Shown: piece by piece, positions 59,866 through 61,953 of the stretch
Position numbering within the stretch: position 1 is the first letter of the stretch
Layout: every line of letters starts with the position of its first letter
Source of the DNA: VMDH01 sp038108875
Lineage (GTDB): Bacteria > Pseudomonadota > Gammaproteobacteria > Magnimaribacterales > D2472
Assembly: GCA_038108875.1 (NCBI GenBank)
Contig: JAYNII010000007.1
Location: forward strand, 1 to 61,953
Direction of reading: 5' to 3'
Length of the DNA stretch: 61,953 bases
Made by a program: the position numbers and the translations under genes
Notes under the pieces: model-generated
Database searches by the model: none
The model's input: the letters and a program-made list of their open reading frames with translations, nothing else
Told to the model about the DNA's origin: nothing

Positions 59866-60520
59866 AGCACAATTAATTACAATAGACGGACCCTCTGCTT
59901 CCGGCAAAGGTTTAGCATCAAGAAATGTGGCAAAAATTCTAGGCTTCAGATTGCTTGATAGCGGTCTTCTTTACAGAGCTTACGGCTATCTTTTTTTAAA
60001 ACACGGCAGTCATGATAAGACCATCCAAGCATTCAATAATTTGGAATTTTCTTTCTCAGAAAATAATGAAACCCTAATTTTGGAGGATGGTACAAATATC
60101 ACTGCATCTCTTAGATCTCAAGCAATAGCTCAGCAAGCCTCTTTTATAAGCAGCGATCCAATAACCAGAGAAAATCTATTACCTATTCAGCGCTCGTTTG
60201 TATCTCCAGAAGGGCTTGTCGCTGATGGTAGAGATATGGGCAGCATCGTTTTTCCTAATGCCAAAACAAAAATTTTCATCACAGCAAGCATTCAAGAAAG
60301 GGCACAAAGAAGGTTTTTAGAGTTGCAGAATAAGGGACAAGAGGTTAACATGCGCGATCTAATTGCTGAGATTGAACAAAGAGACTTCAAAGATATGCAT
60401 CGTGAGATTTCTCCACTTGTTCAGCCAGAGGATGCAGTGATTATTGACACTACTTTGCTTAAACCCGAAGAAGTTGTTGAGAGTATTCTGAAAATCTATC
60501 GGTCCAATCAAAGCAGTTAA
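59855..60520 (+). CDS. cmk: Cytidylate kinase
   Basis: Phosphorylates CMP and dCMP with ATP. The 221 residues begin TIDGPSASGKGLASRNVAKILG (P-loop), followed by LDSGLLYRAYGYLF, LVADGRDMGSIVFPNAKTKIFITASIQERAQRR (CMP and LID region) and DPITRENLLPIQRSF. Length is normal. It overlaps aroA by 11 bases. The aroA-cmk-rpsA order is a well-known gammaproteobacterial set. Confidence 0.95.
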   Translation: MKLEAQLITIDGPSASGKGLASRNVAKILGFRLLDSGLLYRAYGYLFLKHGSHDKTIQAFNNLEFSFSENNETLILEDGTNITASLRSQAIAQQASFISSDPITRENLLPIQRSFVSPEGLVADGRDMGSIVFPNAKTKIFITASIQERAQRRFLELQNKGQEVNMRDLIAEIEQRDFKDMHREISPLVQPEDAVIIDTTLLKPEEVVESILKIYRSNQSS

Positions 60521-60545
60521 ATCTTTATAAAGGAAGTAATTATTT

Positions 60546-61859
60546 ATGTCAGACAATTTTGCTGCATTACTAGAAGAAAATCTAAGTACCCTAGAAATGA
60601 AACCAGGAACTATTGTTTCGGGTGTAGTTCTAGATATAGACAAGGAGTGGGTTACTGTCCACGTAGGTCTTAAATCAGAGGGAGTCATCAGCATCGATGA
60701 ATTTAAAGATGTTGAAGGCAAGGTGGATATTAAAGTTGGAGATGAAGTTGAGGTTGCCCTCGATGCTGTGGAAGATGGTTATGGTGAAACAAGAATTTCT
60801 AGAGAGAAGGCAAGACGCATCTCTGCTTGGAAAAAACTTGAAGCTGCGCTTGAAACAGGGGAAATAGTTTTAGGTAAGGTCCAAAATAGAATCAAAGGAG
60901 GCTTTGCGGTCGAGGTTGACGTTATCAAAGCATTTTTACCAGGTTCTCTAGTTGATATAAGGGCGGTTAAAGAACTGCCAGAGCTAGAAAACACGATTCA
61001 AGAATTCAAAGTTATCAAATTAGACTACAAACGCAATAATGTAGTGTTATCTAGAAAAGCTGTGCTCGAGCAAGTAAACACTGCTGAAAAAGCAGAACTG
61101 CTGAAAACTTTAGAAGAAGGCATGATAGTGAAAGGAATCGTAAAAAATATTACCGATTACGGTGCTTTCGTGGATCTTGGTGGTTTGGATGGCTTGCTTC
61201 ACGTCACCGATCTTTCTTGGTCAAGAGTGGTTGATCCCAAAGACCTTCTTAAGGTGGGCGAAGAAATAGACGTTAAAGTGCTTACTTTTGATAAAGAAAA
61301 GTTGAGAGTCTCACTCGGAATTAAACAAATTCATAACGATCCTTGGGAAGGTGTCGAGGCTAAATATACCGTGGGCGGCATTTATGAAGCTAACGTTTCC
61401 AATCTCACTGACTACGGCTGTTTCGCAGAATTGGAACAAGGTATCGAAGGCTTAATTCATTTATCTGAACTGGATTGGACCAATAAAAATATTCATCCTT
61501 CAAAAGTTGTTACCATGGATCAAAAGATTAAAGTTATGATCCTTGAAATTGATAATGAAAAAAGAAGGATATCTTTAGGGTTAAAGCAAACCAAACCCAA
61601 TCCTTGGACTGAATTTGCAAACAAGTACAATATAGGAGACAGCGTAACAGGAAATATTAAATCAGTGACAGACTTTGGTCTCTTTGTTGGTCTCGAAGGC
61701 GATATTGACGGTTTAGTCCACCTTTCTGATATTATTGAAGGAGATGGAGAGTCAACCAAAGAAGCATTGGATGCCTACAAGAAAGGTGACGCAATCAATT
61801 GTCTTATTTTTGGTATAGATGCTGAACGAGAAAGAATATCTTTAAAGTTAAGTGAGTAA
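60546..61859 (+). CDS. rpsA: 30S ribosomal protein S1 with five S1 domains
   Basis: RNA-binding ribosomal protein that helps recruit mRNA. The 437-residue product has five S1 OB domains at about residues 19-87, 104-170, 191-260, 277-346 and 363-436; the last begins GDSVTGNIKSVTDFGLFVGLEGDIDGLVHLSDI. E. coli S1 has 557 residues and six domains; the sixth, implicated in autoregulation and dispensable for growth there, is missing. The stop follows DAERERISLKLSE directly, and the next ORF begins on overlapping bases, so this is real, not a frameshift in the window. GGAAG precedes the ATG. Confidence 0.94.
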   Translation: MSDNFAALLEENLSTLEMKPGTIVSGVVLDIDKEWVTVHVGLKSEGVISIDEFKDVEGKVDIKVGDEVEVALDAVEDGYGETRISREKARRISAWKKLEAALETGEIVLGKVQNRIKGGFAVEVDVIKAFLPGSLVDIRAVKELPELENTIQEFKVIKLDYKRNNVVLSRKAVLEQVNTAEKAELLKTLEEGMIVKGIVKNITDYGAFVDLGGLDGLLHVTDLSWSRVVDPKDLLKVGEEIDVKVLTFDKEKLRVSLGIKQIHNDPWEGVEAKYTVGGIYEANVSNLTDYGCFAELEQGIEGLIHLSELDWTNKNIHPSKVVTMDQKIKVMILEIDNEKRRISLGLKQTKPNPWTEFANKYNIGDSVTGNIKSVTDFGLFVGLEGDIDGLVHLSDIIEGDGESTKEALDAYKKGDAINCLIFGIDAERERISLKLSE

Positions 61860-61953
61860 AGAGAAAACAGTCAATTTTAATCTCTCCGATTGTTCAAAAA
61901 TTATATCTAAGCAAACAGGGCTGAGCGACAACAAAGCCCTGTCTGCACTTAAA
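61852..61953 (+). CDS. ihfB: HU/IHF-family DNA-binding protein (partial, 3' end outside window)
   Basis: GTG at 61852, overlapping the rpsA stop by 8 bases, opens 34 codons that run off the window. Residues include IISKQTGLSDNKALSALK, which resembles the HU/IHF N-terminal helix (IAEKTGLSKKDAEKAL in HU). The ihfB gene normally follows rpsA, so IHF-beta is the best guess. The N-terminus before this helix is about ten residues longer than usual. Confidence is limited by the short visible part. Confidence 0.6.
   Translation, partial: MSKEKTVNFNLSDCSKIISKQTGLSDNKALSALK

Overview
The window looks like part of the chromosome of a streamlined, AT-rich, free-living marine gammaproteobacterium of the SAR86 type. 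That placement is inferred. It rests on gammaproteobacterial gene order (gyrA-serC-pheA-tyrA-aroA-cmk-rpsA; infC-rpmI-rplT-pheS-pheT-ihfA; miaA-hflK-hflC-purA; glyA-nrdR-ribD-ribB-ribH-nusB), low GC, very tight gene packing, a large TonB-dependent receptor and several shortened core proteins. I see no tRNA, rRNA, insertion sequence, integrase or CRISPR array. No gene-free stretch exceeds about 170 bases. The assembly has one gap, 100 Ns inside gyrA.

Layout. 1-1480: shikimate genes aroB (cut by the window edge) and aroK. 1535-3949: penicillin-binding protein 1A. 3950-5887: slmA and a phosphomannomutase, on the minus strand. 5948-12537: ilvE, then an envelope-glycan region (glycosyltransferase, two methyltransferases, a QW-motif barrel protein, a lipid A acyltransferase-like gene and waaA). 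12534-16984: PII, miaA, hflK, hflC, purA, with hfq and hflX missing. 17053-19278: a membrane-anchored DUF3604 protein. 19275-24765 (minus): nusB, ribH, ribB, ribD, nrdR, glyA, nth. 24846-29376: TonB receptor, a LETM1-like small protein and a thiolase. 29357-31325: thiL, pgpA, ribA. 31322-38305 (minus): dxs, ispA, xseB, RND permease and its adaptor. 38345-40710 (minus): a lambda-P-like protein, a tandem DnaT-domain protein and DAHP synthase. 40870-43549: scpA, scpB, rluB and an AlkA-like glycosylase. 43532-45602 (minus): a short-chain dehydrogenase, a MupP/Gph phosphatase and ubiG. 45770-50099: infC to ihfA. 50259-53042: pntAA, pntAB, pntB. 53115-61953: gyrA, serC, pheA, tyrA, aroA, cmk, rpsA and the start of an HU/IHF gene.

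How the genes work together. The shikimate and aromatic amino acid route is well represented (DAHP synthase, aroB, aroK, aroA, pheA, tyrA). So are riboflavin synthesis (ribA, ribB, ribD, ribH, but no ribE here), isoprenoid precursors (dxs, ispA), lipopolysaccharide and phosphatidylglycerol assembly, and translation.

Most interesting signals: (1) a lambda P-like protein next to a protein with two DnaT domains, a candidate domesticated phage-type replicative helicase-loading pair; (2) infC with no ATG/GTG/TTG start able to supply its conserved N-terminus, pointing to AUC initiation; (3) domain loss in core proteins: PheT without its tRNA-binding OB domain, S1 with five instead of six domains, and an RND adaptor without its alpha-hairpin; (4) unusual LPS-region genes of unknown role.
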